Assembly: GCA_001303225.1 (NCBI GenBank)
Contig: LJNI01000064.1
Location: 1-12,046, forward strand
DNA from: a candidate division TA06 bacterium DG_78
GTDB taxonomy: Bacteria > Hydrothermota > Tepidihabitantia > SM23-42
Length of the DNA: 12,046 nt
Direction: 5' to 3'
Of the stretch, positions 1 through 6,825 are shown one piece after another. Position numbers and translations under genes: made by a program. Numbering within the stretch: the stretch's first letter is position 1; each line of letters begins with the position of its first letter. The notes beneath the pieces are model-generated. The model searched no databases. It saw nothing but the letters and a program-made list of their open reading frames with translations, and had not been told where the DNA came from.

Positions 1-1227
1 TATTTCTTGCTTCTTCTTACTAAGAATTTTATATTTCTCACCGATTTTTGTAAATGCGGCGATTGCCTTTTCGAGGTGTTCTTTTTCATGACCTGCAGAA
101 ATCTGAACCCTGATTCGAGCCTGACCTTTAGGAACAACTGGATAGGAAAATCCAATGACATAGATTCCTTCACTGTAGAGATCTCGCGACATATCTTGAG
201 CAAGTTTTGCGTTGTATAACATAATAGGAACAATAGGATGAATTCCTTCTTTAATATCAAATCCTGCAGCAGTCATTTTTTCTCTAAAATATTTTGTATT
301 TTCCTCTAATGTATCACGAAGTGCAGTAGAACCAAGGAGCAGATCGACCGCCTTAATCGCGGCGGCAATCACAACTGGGCAAACCGTGTTTGAGAAGAGA
401 TACGGACGGGAACGTTGTCGTAATATATTGATAATTTCCTTTCGGCCTGAAGTACATCCACCACTCGCACCACCCATTGCTTTACCTAATGTTGTCGTGA
501 TAACATCGACTCTACCCATCACGCCACGGTATTCATGGCTTCCCTTTCCTGTCTTACCAATGAACCCGGTAGCATGTGAATCATCAATCATAACCATGGC
601 ATCATATTTCTCAGCGAGTACACAAATCTCATCGAGTTTGGCAATATCGCCATCCATCGAGAAGACACCATCTGTCGCAATCATGCGAAACCGCTTACCC
701 TGAGTCTGCTTGAGGTGTTCTGCTAAATCTTTCATATCGGCATGCTTAAATCGGTGTCGTTCTGCCTTGCATAACCTAACACCATCAATGATTGAGGCAT
801 GATTCAACTCATCTGAAATGATCGCATCTTCATCAGTTAGTAACGTCTCAAATAAACCACCATTAGCATCGAAACACGATGAGTAAAGAATTGTTGCATC
901 AGTACCCAAAAATTTTGAAATCTTCTTTTCTAACTCTTCATGGATATCTTGTGTCCCACAGATAAAACGGACCGAGGACATTCCATATCCCCTTGTCTCT
1001 AGTCCTCGTTTTGCTGACTCAATTAGTTCACAGTGACTCGATAGTCCTAAATAGTTATTAGCACAGAAATTGATCACTTCCTGGACCGGAGTACCGTGAG
1101 GATATTCGACCTTAATATCAGCGGCTTGGGGCGAGACAATAGTTCTTTCTTCCTTAAACAACCCACCTTCTTTAATCTCAGCGAGCTGATTAGTATAAAA
1201 TGATTTCAACTTCTCGCTAAACGCCAT
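1..1227 (-). CDS. kbl: Glycine C-acetyltransferase (2-amino-3-ketobutyrate CoA ligase), C-terminal end off-window
   Basis: A PLP-dependent alpha-oxoamine synthase that cleaves 2-amino-3-ketobutyrate with CoA into glycine and acetyl-CoA, the second step of threonine degradation after Tdh. The translation starts [11 protein letters not shown] and is continuous to the left edge with no stop, giving 409 codons; the E. coli enzyme has 398 residues, so only a short extra lysine-rich tail ([10 protein letters not shown]) is visible and little is missing. Family motifs seen: [12 protein letters not shown] near the N-terminus, [12 protein letters not shown], the PLP-ring-binding DDSHATG (D215, H218) and the Schiff-base lysine K249 in TTLGKAMGG. 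Spacing between D215, H218 and K249 matches E. coli D210, H213 and K244. The start is fixed by a strong GGGAGGT ribosome binding site. It lies downstream of tdh on the same strand, but 331 bases away. No good promoter was seen in that gap, so co-transcription with tdh is likely (inference). Confidence 0.95.
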   Translation of the reverse strand, partial: MAFSEKLKSFYTNQLAEIKEGGLFKEERTIVSPQAADIKVEYPHGTPVQEVINFCANNYLGLSSHCELIESAKRGLETRGYGMSSVRFICGTQDIHEELEKKISKFLGTDATILYSSCFDANGGLFETLLTDEDAIISDELNHASIIDGVRLCKAERHRFKHADMKDLAEHLKQTQGKRFRMIATDGVFSMDGDIAKLDEICVLAEKYDAMVMIDDSHATGFIGKTGKGSHEYRGVMGRVDVITTTLGKAMGGASGGCTSGRKEIINILRQRSRPYLFSNTVCPVVIAAAIKAVDLLLGSTALRDTLEENTKYFREKMTAAGFDIKEGIHPIVPIMLYNAKLAQDMSRDLYSEGIYVIGFSYPVVPKGQARIRVQISAGHEKEHLEKAIAAFTKIGEKYKILSKKKQEI

Positions 1228-1231
1228 AACT

Positions 1232-1238
1232 ACCTCCC
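1232..1238 (-). promoter_or_regulatory. Ribosome binding site of kbl
   Basis: GGGAGGT on the minus strand, with its GGAGG core five bases from the ATG at 1227. It is among the strongest Shine-Dalgarno sequences in the window and supports independent initiation of kbl rather than coupling to tdh. Confidence 0.8.
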
Positions 1239-1273
1239 GTAGATAAGCCTCGCTTTTGCTCGGCTAAAATCCT

Positions 1274-1326
1274 AATTTCCGCCTCGTGTCTCTCTCGACG
1301 TCGAGTCTAGAGACGAGACGGAAATT
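1274..1326. repeat. Long interrupted palindrome (hairpin)
   Basis: The left arm AATTTCCGCCTCGTGTCTCT pairs with a right arm whose reverse complement is AATTTCCGTCTCGTCTCT, with one substitution and a two-base bulge. The centre contains the perfect 12-base palindrome CTCGACGTCGAG (1294-1305). As RNA, on either strand, this would be a long stable stem in the tdh-kbl intercistronic region. There is no following T-run in the kbl direction, so it is not a typical intrinsic terminator; a transcript-stability element or an intergenic repeat (REP/MITE-like) is more plausible. Confidence 0.75.
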
Positions 1327-1355
1327 CTAAACAATCTCTAAACACGAAATTCTCC

Positions 1356-1391
1356 CGAAAATCTCCGAAACGAAGTGAGATTAGATTTTCG
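1356..1391. repeat. Inverted repeat, 9-base arms
   Basis: CGAAAATCT (1356-1364) and AGATTTTCG (1383-1391) are perfect reverse complements around an 18-base loop. The repeat lies next to the larger palindrome and probably belongs to the same intergenic element. Confidence 0.5.
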
Positions 1392-1558
1392 AGGATGTTC
1401 AAAAATTAAATTATTCTGTTTTGGATTTTGTATTTGGTTAATTTGAATTTGTTTAGGATTTAGTGCTTCGGATTTAGAATTTGCTTTGGTATTTCTTGAC
1501 ATTGATGTATACAAGATTTCATCACCTTTGTATTTTATTCGAGACATACTTTTTAGGA

Positions 1559-2599
1559 CTATGGGTATAATAAAATTTTACCACAATTCCCAGATTCCAT
1601 GAGTTCCATTCCCTTTGCGAACTCTTCGAGCCGAAAACGGTGTGTAATAATTGGCTCAAGATCAAGACGACCCGAGCTTAAGAATCGTGCTGTCTTGTGC
1701 CATGTTGAAAACATCAAACGACCATTTATTCCCTGGACAGTAATATATTTAAAAATGATATCTCTGCTGACATCAATCTCTATAGGTTTATCAGGTATCC
1801 CGAGGATGGAGTATCTGCCACCAGGTCTTAACGCCTTAAATGCATCGAGTATCGCAGTTGGATTACCCGACATCTCCAAAACAACATCGACCCCTAAATC
1901 ATCGGTCTTTTCTTTAATTTTTTTGACCACATCATCTTTTTTTGGATTCAGTACCACATCGGCTCCAAGCTCTTTGGCAAGTTTTATTCTGTAGTCATTA
2001 ATTTCAGTCGCAATGATCTTTGTAGCACCACATAAACGAGATACCGATATACTCATTAAACCGATCGGACCACAACCAGTTATTAGTACAGTATTACCCG
2101 TAATCTCGCCTGCCAAAACAGTATGGACTGCATTACCTAAAGGCTCCATTACAGACGCGTAATCCTTTGGAATCTTCTTATCTAATATCCAAACATTAGA
2201 TGCCGGCACAACTGCGTATTCAGCAAAGACACCGTTAATATCAACACCAAATATTCTTCCGTTTATACATATATGAGCATTTCCAGTCTGGCACAAGAAA
2301 CAGTGCCCACATGCAATATGGGTTTCGGCTGAAATAATATCACCTTTTTTTAGATGTTTGACATTACTACCGAGTTCAATAATCTCACCACACAGTTCAT
2401 GACCCATTACTTGTGGAAGATTCTTAATACGCTGTTGTGCCCACTCGTTCCACTGGTAAATATGCAAATCTGTACCGCATATTGAAGTTGCCAAAACTTT
2501 TACCAGAACCTCACCAGGGCCTGGTGTTGGGATATCAACATCGATAATTTCTGCACCTGGTTCAGGTTTTGTCTTAACAACTGCTTTCATTTTTGTCAT
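1559..2599 (-). CDS. tdh: L-threonine 3-dehydrogenase
   Basis: A zinc-dependent medium-chain dehydrogenase that oxidises L-threonine to 2-amino-3-ketobutyrate with NAD+; the product is the substrate of Kbl, encoded next. The 346 residues compare with 341 in E. coli. Motifs seen: catalytic-zinc ligand C41 in SICGTDLHIY, H67-E68 in VMGHE, the four structural-zinc cysteines C97, C100, C103 and C111 (CGHCFLCQTGNAHIC), the Rossmann glycines GCGPIG (175-180), and an acidic residue after the second Rossmann strand (ATEIN) consistent with NAD. Near the C-terminus PIITHRF is typical of Tdh rather than sorbitol dehydrogenase. Two starts are possible, the ATG at 2599 and an in-frame ATG three codons later (MKAVVK), which matches the E. 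coli N-terminus better. Neither has a clear Shine-Dalgarno sequence. The gene has its own promoter just upstream. Confidence 0.95.
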   Translation of the reverse strand: MTKMKAVVKTKPEPGAEIIDVDIPTPGPGEVLVKVLATSICGTDLHIYQWNEWAQQRIKNLPQVMGHELCGEIIELGSNVKHLKKGDIISAETHIACGHCFLCQTGNAHICINGRIFGVDINGVFAEYAVVPASNVWILDKKIPKDYASVMEPLGNAVHTVLAGEITGNTVLITGCGPIGLMSISVSRLCGATKIIATEINDYRIKLAKELGADVVLNPKKDDVVKKIKEKTDDLGVDVVLEMSGNPTAILDAFKALRPGGRYSILGIPDKPIEIDVSRDIIFKYITVQGINGRLMFSTWHKTARFLSSGRLDLEPIITHRFRLEEFAKGMELMESGNCGKILLYP

Positions 2600-2614
2600 A
2601 TGTACTTAGAACCT

Positions 2615-2642
2615 ATTGTATTCATAAACTGATGCAAGTCAA
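2615..2642 (-). promoter_or_regulatory. Sigma-70-type promoter of tdh
   Basis: On the minus strand a -35 element TTGACT (2642-2637), a 16-base spacer and a -10 element TACAAT (2620-2615). Transcription should begin near 2608, leaving a leader of only about 9 bases before the first tdh ATG or about 18 before the second. The promoter occupies almost the whole gap between the peptidase stop at 2662 and tdh. Confidence 0.75.
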
Positions 2643-2661
2643 GAATTGCCCTTGATTGCCT

Positions 2662-4590
2662 CTATTTCAATAAATATTTTTCAAGAAATAATATTACTGC
2701 TTGTCGGTAAAAGTCACGGTTTGATTTCTTAGCAAATCCATGCCCCTCGTCTTCAGCGAGGAGATACCATACATCAACACCATTTTTCCGCACTGCCTGA
2801 ACAATCTGTTCAGCCTCTGATACTGGAACACGTGGGTCATTGAGTCCCTGAATAATAAACATCGGCTTCGTGATTTTATGTGCATTAGTCAAGGGTGAAA
2901 TTCCATTCAAGAATTCCCGCATATCAGGGTCCTGTTCATCACCATACTCTTCTCTTCGCAAGTCTTGGCGATATGCTCCGGTATTTTCCAAAAAAGTGAC
3001 AAAATTACTTATCCCCCACATATCAATACCACACCTCAGACGGTCGCTATAATGAACCATTGAGGCAAGCACCATATAACCACCATACGAACCGCCAGTT
3101 ATCGCAATACGTTTCGAATCCAGTTCTGGTTGCTCGGCAATCCAGTCTAATAATGTTCCAATATCATACACTGCATCTTCTCTGTTGTATCCATTATCGA
3201 GTGCCAGATATTGTTTGCCGTAACCCGAAGAACCTCGTACATTTGGTTCAATAACAGCAATCCCCATTTCATTTAGGTAGTACTGGGTGAGTGATGAAAA
3301 TATTGGTACAGCCTGGCTTTCTGGTCCTCCATGGCAGTCGATCAAAATAGGATACGGTGGTTTGAATCTATCTGGTTTATAGTAAAATGCCGGAATCAAA
3401 CGAGGCTGACTGTCCACGCTATCGAATGTTTCATAATGTATCAATTGTGGTAGCACAAATGTACTGGTATCAATACCGCCTACTTCACTATAGGTCCAGC
3501 GCAGCAAGGTATTTTTATTCAAATGTATACTGTAAACATCACTCTGAACTTTTGGTGTACTGATGACGAAAGCAAGTTGTTCACCATCTGGTTTGAATTT
3601 CAAATTATAGATCAATCCGAGTGGCAGCCGCACCTGGTTCAATGTTTTACTATGGGTATCAATGAAATACAATTTATTGATACCATCTTCATTACTCACG
3701 AAAGCAATCGTATCACCAGAAGGCGACAATTCAAAATCTTCAATATTCCAATAAATGTGGTCTGTTAATACATCAAATTGCTCACTGGATAAGTCGTAAA
3801 ATAGCAATTGTTTGAAATCGCTGAACTGATCAGAAACGACATAAATACCCGTTCCATCCTTAATCCAGCGTGCACTGCCGTATGCAACCTTCTCGTCCAC
3901 AGGATTGAGCTCGGTCAGGTCATTCGTAATGAGATTAAAAATATAGTAGTATGATTCACTAGCAGAGATAAAAAGTTTAATAAGCAGCAGCCTATCATCT
4001 GGTGACCAATCTACTGCATACCAGTATCCTTCTTCCTGTAACATTGGCTTGAAGCTTTTTTCTCCTTCCAATGTTCCAACGTAGACATCAAAATCTCTCT
4101 TATTTCTCATATTAGTAGAAAAAGAAAATTTATCGCCTCTGTTTGACCACAGTAGAGCGCCATACCTTGATTTTCCATCAGTGAGCAATTGATACTCACC
4201 TGTCGTTAAATTAAACTTAAAAATTTGATACCGCTCATCGCCTGCCGAGTCTTTGCTGAACAGTAGATAGGGTGTTCGAAAATCAGGACATACAAGACCT
4301 CCGAGTACCGGCTCCGTAAAAAAAGTTAACTGCCGACGCATACCCTTTGGATTCTCAACAGTATGCAGTTGATAGGATTCACCAAATCGTGTGGCGATCA
4401 GTACTCCCTGATCATCAGGCAGCCAGTCACGAAAAGAGGCTGCCCGCACATGTTGGTATGTCTCGAATCTTTGAATGAGTTCATGGGGAATTGGTGGAAT
4501 ATTTTCGATGATTAAATTCTCTTTTCTGTAATGATCAACGTAGCCAAAAAGCTGGAGGACTAAAAGTAATATAAAAATTATTTTTTTCAT
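2662..4590 (-). CDS. S9-family serine peptidase (prolyl oligopeptidase / acylaminoacyl-peptidase type), probably exported
   Basis: A serine peptidase of family S9, which typically cleaves short peptides through an alpha/beta-hydrolase domain capped by a beta-propeller. The 642-residue product starts MKKIIFILLLVLQLFGY, a signal peptide or signal anchor, so it likely acts outside the cytoplasm; no lipobox cysteine is visible. Residues roughly 40-390 show repeated propeller-type blades with WSPDDRLLL, LSPSGDTIAFVS and FKPDGEQLAFV (TolB/WD40-like). The C-terminal third holds the oxyanion-region DCHGGPESQ, nucleophile S501 in GGSYGGYM, D585 in GLNDPRVP and H617 in DEGHGF, a complete triad. An in-frame start 44 codons upstream (4722) is rejected because that stretch is antisense-like sequence inside uppP and would bury the signal peptide. 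The chosen ATG overlaps the uppP stop by 4 bases, implying translational coupling. Exact substrate unknown. Confidence 0.92.
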   Translation of the reverse strand: MKKIIFILLLVLQLFGYVDHYRKENLIIENIPPIPHELIQRFETYQHVRAASFRDWLPDDQGVLIATRFGESYQLHTVENPKGMRRQLTFFTEPVLGGLVCPDFRTPYLLFSKDSAGDERYQIFKFNLTTGEYQLLTDGKSRYGALLWSNRGDKFSFSTNMRNKRDFDVYVGTLEGEKSFKPMLQEEGYWYAVDWSPDDRLLLIKLFISASESYYYIFNLITNDLTELNPVDEKVAYGSARWIKDGTGIYVVSDQFSDFKQLLFYDLSSEQFDVLTDHIYWNIEDFELSPSGDTIAFVSNEDGINKLYFIDTHSKTLNQVRLPLGLIYNLKFKPDGEQLAFVISTPKVQSDVYSIHLNKNTLLRWTYSEVGGIDTSTFVLPQLIHYETFDSVDSQPRLIPAFYYKPDRFKPPYPILIDCHGGPESQAVPIFSSLTQYYLNEMGIAVIEPNVRGSSGYGKQYLALDNGYNREDAVYDIGTLLDWIAEQPELDSKRIAITGGSYGGYMVLASMVHYSDRLRCGIDMWGISNFVTFLENTGAYRQDLRREEYGDEQDPDMREFLNGISPLTNAHKITKPMFIIQGLNDPRVPVSEAEQIVQAVRKNGVDVWYLLAEDEGHGFAKKSNRDFYRQAVILFLEKYLLK

Positions 4591-5339
4591 TTCACCAAGA
4601 GAAATAGTACACTGATAATTAAACAATAAATACCAAAGAGATGAAATCTCTGATGCACGAGCCTGTGGAGTATTTTCAGTGCGAGAAGGCCAGAGACAAA
4701 ACTGCACGCTACACCAACACAAAGAGCAGCATAGTTATCAATGACGGAAATATTCCTCAGTTCTAAGAGATTAGCACCGAAGACAGCAGGGAGTGAAAGA
4801 AGAAAAGAAAATTTAAATGCCTCTCCAGATTTTACTCCTGAAAAAAAACCTGCGGAGATAGTCAAACCAGAACGGGAGAGACCAGGAAAAGTGGCAAACA
4901 TCTGACCGATACCTATGATAAGTGCAGATAAACGATCAACATTCCCCTGTTGTTTTCTGATAATATTGGTCATTAAGAGAACGATACCTGTGAGACCAAG
5001 TAGTATGGCTACGAGTTTTATATCAGTAAAAACTTGTTCAATCGCGGATGTAAAGAGCAGTGCAAAAATCACGATCGGCATCGTTCCGATGGCAATATTG
5101 AGGATATAGTTAATTGCTTCTTTGTTGCCCCTCATGAGCCCCTTGATAATGTCCATAATTGGTTTAAAGAAAAAAACTACTGTCGCAATAAAAGTTCCGA
5201 AGTGCAAAAATGCAGCGAGGACAACTGGTTGCGTAATGTTAAAATATCGTTCCAGGATAGCAAGGTGTCCAGAACTCGATACTGGTAAAAATTCGGTGAG
5301 ACCTTGTACAATACCGAGGATAATCGCCTGAAGTATCAT
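4587..5339 (-). CDS. uppP: Undecaprenyl-diphosphate phosphatase (BacA family)
   Basis: An integral-membrane phosphatase that converts undecaprenyl diphosphate to undecaprenyl phosphate, regenerating the lipid carrier for peptidoglycan and other surface polymers. The 250-residue product is a little shorter than E. coli UppP (273). It shows the family's two signatures: the (E/Q)xxxE plus PVSSSGH block near the N-terminus (Q12, E16, then LPVSSSGHL at 18-26), and the PGxSRS block FPGLSRSGLTISAGFFSG with R156. The rest is nearly all hydrophobic segments, consistent with a polytopic membrane protein. The start overlaps the ubiA-family stop by 4 bases and the stop overlaps the peptidase start by 4 bases. 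No strong Shine-Dalgarno is visible, which fits coupled translation. Confidence 0.95.
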   Translation of the reverse strand: MILQAIILGIVQGLTEFLPVSSSGHLAILERYFNITQPVVLAAFLHFGTFIATVVFFFKPIMDIIKGLMRGNKEAINYILNIAIGTMPIVIFALLFTSAIEQVFTDIKLVAILLGLTGIVLLMTNIIRKQQGNVDRLSALIIGIGQMFATFPGLSRSGLTISAGFFSGVKSGEAFKFSFLLSLPAVFGANLLELRNISVIDNYAALCVGVACSFVSGLLALKILHRLVHQRFHLFGIYCLIISVLFLLVK

Positions 5340-6145
5340 GTAACCATTGCTACGAGTCCAACGACCATTGATATTTTGAGAAGCGTACTCAGTCTCACAA
5401 GCTCATATTCACGTGGTGATTGTAATAGTCGTACGATGGTGTAGATAATAAGTGGGTACGCAAGGAGTAATACGATCATCATGTATGTCGTACTTAATAT
5501 AGTAAAGAAAAAGGGCAACGGTAATATAAGGCATAAAATACTTAATAAAAGGGCACTCAAATTGAATGACTGTTTAACACCCACTACGATTGGCAGAGAT
5601 GCGACACCAGCTGTTTTATCACCTTTTATGTCTATTATGTCTTTTATTACTTCGCGCGGTACATGGATAAAAAAAGAAAAGAGGAAAGGGAGTGTACAAG
5701 CATAATTTTTCGTAACGAGGCCTCCCAGTATAAAACTTGCGCCACTGATGAGTGCAATCATAAAGTTACTCCAAGGAGTTTTCTTGATGTAGGATGCATA
5801 AAAAAAGAGCAAGATCAATGCACAGAGTACGAACAAAAATGGGACAACCCCGAGGCTCATGGATATGACAGCAGATATGATAAAAAAAAGGGCAGCTAAA
5901 AATATGACATTCCTTTTTTCAACCCGACCAGCAGGAAGTGGTCGTTGTGGGTTATTTATTCTATCAATCTCTATATCATACAGGTCATTTATGATGTTAC
6001 CAAATGCACAGACACAAAAACCAACTATACCAGCTAATAGAACGTGGTGCAGAACAAGAATTCCCTTACCGATCCAAGCACCAACGAGTACTGATAAAAA
6101 CGTTATTACACAATTAATTGGCCGTATTATCACAAAATAGCCCAT
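5336..6145 (-). CDS. UbiA-family prenyltransferase, resembling digeranylgeranylglyceryl phosphate synthase
   Basis: A membrane-bound aromatic/lipid prenyltransferase of 269 residues with about eight or nine hydrophobic segments. Both Mg2+-diphosphate motifs of the UbiA superfamily are intact: NDLYDIEIDRINNPQRPLPAG (N53, D54, D57, D61, N64, R68) and REVIKDIIDIKGDKTAG (D169, D172, D176). The KDIxDxxGD form with an upstream PRE and a following LPIVVG is what I recall of the archaeal (S)-2,3-di-O-geranylgeranylglyceryl phosphate synthase group, rather than of UbiA, MenA or heme O synthase. Prenyl donor and acceptor cannot be fixed from sequence: an ether-lipid acceptor, a quinone ring or another alcohol are all open. 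It is first in the operon with uppP and the peptidase. The ATG has no Shine-Dalgarno sequence and lies immediately behind a strong promoter, so leaderless initiation is expected. Confidence 0.9.
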   Translation of the reverse strand: MGYFVIIRPINCVITFLSVLVGAWIGKGILVLHHVLLAGIVGFCVCAFGNIINDLYDIEIDRINNPQRPLPAGRVEKRNVIFLAALFFIISAVISMSLGVVPFLFVLCALILLFFYASYIKKTPWSNFMIALISGASFILGGLVTKNYACTLPFLFSFFIHVPREVIKDIIDIKGDKTAGVASLPIVVGVKQSFNLSALLLSILCLILPLPFFFTILSTTYMMIVLLLAYPLIIYTIVRLLQSPREYELVRLSTLLKISMVVGLVAMVT

Positions 6146-6150
6146 GTGCT

Positions 6151-6178
6151 ATTGTAATTAAATTAGGCATAAAGTCAA
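6151..6178 (-). promoter_or_regulatory. Promoter of the ubiA-family/uppP/peptidase operon, predicted leaderless
   Basis: On the minus strand TTGACT (6178-6173), a 16-base spacer and TACAAT (6156-6151). Only five bases (AGCAC) separate the -10 element from the ATG at 6145, so the usual start point falls on or beside the A of the start codon. There is no room for a ribosome binding site. Confidence 0.75.
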
Positions 6179-6199
6179 TGATACACGCTCAGGGTAATG

Positions 6200-6231
6200 T
6201 GAGAGCTCTTAAAAAATATTCATCGCTCTCA
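6200..6231. repeat. Inverted repeat, 7-base arms
   Basis: TGAGAGC (6200-6206) and GCTCTCA (6225-6231) are perfect reverse complements around an A/T-rich loop; the left arm overlaps the small palindrome GAGCTC. It lies about 20 bases upstream of the ubiA-family -35 box, a position where a regulator could bind. Confidence 0.45.
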
Positions 6232-6232
6232 A

Positions 6233-6308
6233 GATTACGGTGATGACAGAATGATTACAGTGATATCTCAGCCGTTATCATCGTCATCGTTGGTAAATCA
6301 CTGTAATC
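6233..6308. repeat. Direct and inverted GATTAC-type repeats
   Basis: GATTACGGTGAT (6233-6244) recurs 20 bases later as GATTACAGTGAT (6253-6264) with one change. The second copy has a perfect 12-base inverted partner, ATCACTGTAATC (6297-6308), across a 32-base loop rich in ATC/GTC triplets. The layout suits either a binding site for a dimeric regulator or a short intergenic repeat family. Confidence 0.65.
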
Positions 6309-6310
6309 GA

Positions 6311-6335
6311 AGATTTCTGAGTTTGTCAGAAATCT
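6311..6335. repeat. Perfect 10-base stem-loop upstream of the ruvX promoter
   Basis: AGATTTCTGA and TCAGAAATCT flank the five-base loop GTTTG. The structure ends 12 bases before the ruvX -35 box. With no T-run after it on either strand it is unlikely to be an intrinsic terminator; an operator is possible. Confidence 0.55.
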
Positions 6336-6347
6336 CAATGTAAAATA

Positions 6348-6375
6348 TTGACATAATACGATATTTAATTATAAT
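6348..6375 (+). promoter_or_regulatory. Consensus sigma-70-type promoter of the ruvX-mltG-cyclase operon
   Basis: TTGACA (6348-6353), a 16-base spacer and TATAAT (6370-6375): both hexamers are perfect consensus. Transcription should begin near 6382, giving a leader of about 27 bases that contains the ruvX ribosome binding site. Confidence 0.85.
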
Positions 6376-6395
6376 TTGCCAGATGCAATTCTATC

Positions 6396-6402
6396 AGAGA
6401 GG
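6396..6402 (+). promoter_or_regulatory. Ribosome binding site that selects the TTG start of ruvX
   Basis: AGAGAGG lies six bases upstream of TTG at 6409, an ideal distance, whereas the in-frame ATG at 6418 would be 15 bases away. This decides for the TTG start. Confidence 0.65.
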
Positions 6403-6408
6403 CAAAAA

Positions 6409-6825
6409 TTGAGGATTATGGCAATTGATTATGGTGAAAAAAGAGTTGGGCTTGCAATCACCGATCCACTCGGAATTATCTCACAACCTTTCTTGACCAT
6501 TGAAATTAAATCTCAGAAAGAGCTTATAAAGCGACTTAAGTTTATTATTCAAGAAAATACCGTCGGTCTTATTCTCGTTGGAAATCCGTTGTCGCACAAT
6601 GGCCAGGCAACTAAAATGTCTCGAAAAATTGCGGTATTCGTTGATGAATTGAAAAAAGCTGTTTCTGTCGATGTGCAACTCTGGGATGAGAGATTCACGA
6701 GCAAGTATGCAGTAAACACCTTAAAGGATGTGGGTTTAAAAAAGAAGGGCTCCAAGATTGACCAAATTGCTGCTTCACTCATGCTCGAGGAATATATTAA
6801 ATCACAATCTTCCAACCGTGTATGA
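6409..6825 (+). CDS. ruvX: YqgF/RuvX family protein, putative pre-16S rRNA nuclease / Holliday junction resolvase-like
   Basis: A small RNase H-fold protein of the YqgF family; in E. coli it is implicated in 16S rRNA 5'-end maturation. From TTG the product is 138 residues, the same length as E. coli YqgF. Family landmarks: MRIMAIDYGEKRVGLAI at the N-terminus (catalytic-type D7), LVGNPLSHNG, WDERFTS (D93, E94, R95) and KIDQIAASLMLEEY (D118). The TTG start is preferred because it gives the typical MRI(M/L)A(I/L)D opening and has a well-placed AGAGAGG; a more upstream TTG at 6376 abuts the -10 box and lies before the expected transcription start. First gene of the plus-strand operon; its TGA overlaps the mltG ATG by 4 bases. 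The cytosolic role is known only for the family. Confidence 0.92.
   Translation: MRIMAIDYGEKRVGLAITDPLGIISQPFLTIEIKSQKELIKRLKFIIQENTVGLILVGNPLSHNGQATKMSRKIAVFVDELKKAVSVDVQLWDERFTSKYAVNTLKDVGLKKKGSKIDQIAASLMLEEYIKSQSSNRV

Larger units (their letters stand above)
1228..1558. other. Intergenic region between tdh and kbl, repeat-rich, no credible gene
   Basis: These 331 bases separate two genes of one pathway. From the kbl side they hold the kbl ribosome binding site, a weak hairpin (AGCC/GGCT around TTTT, 1250-1266), a long palindrome (1274-1326), a second inverted repeat (1356-1391), and then low-complexity T/A-rich sequence (about 1400-1495) in which GGATTT recurs at irregular intervals. A 69-codon minus-strand reading frame (1338-1547) starts 11 bases after the tdh stop. 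Its composition is driven by the repeat (runs of N, K, Q, P, I), so I do not call it a gene. Degenerate stretches of this style recur between genes in some candidate-phylum genomes; this is recollection and was not checked. Confidence 0.6.
6146..6408. other. Divergent intergenic regulatory region between the ubiA-family gene and ruvX
   Basis: These 263 bases carry a promoter at each end and, between them, a 7-base-arm inverted repeat (6200-6231), a 12-base-arm inverted repeat (6253-6308) and a 10-base-stem hairpin (6311-6335). No gene was found. The repeats lie between the two -35 boxes, where operators or an intergenic repeat unit could sit. Confidence 0.7.

Noticed and set aside
386..703. 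105-codon plus-strand frame
   Set aside because: It is antisense to conserved kbl sequence including the PLP-lysine region; a shadow frame.
1496..1501. TTGACA on the plus strand resembling a -35 box
   Set aside because: No -10-like hexamer occurs at 15-18 bases, and it would drive transcription antisense into tdh with no gene to serve.
1338..1547. 69-codon minus-strand frame just after the tdh stop
   Set aside because: Its composition follows the low-complexity and inverted-repeat DNA, it has no recognisable domain, and no clear ribosome binding site precedes it.
2635..2658. Small hairpin (TCAAG/CTTGA, 7-base loop) between the peptidase and tdh as a terminator
   Set aside because: The stem is short and bulged, no T-run follows, and it overlaps the tdh -35 box; chance is a sufficient explanation.
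4591..4722. 44-codon upstream extension of the S9 peptidase
   Set aside because: It lies wholly within uppP in another frame and would place the hydrophobic signal segment in the interior; the ATG at 4590 gives a normal signal peptide and a 4-base overlap.
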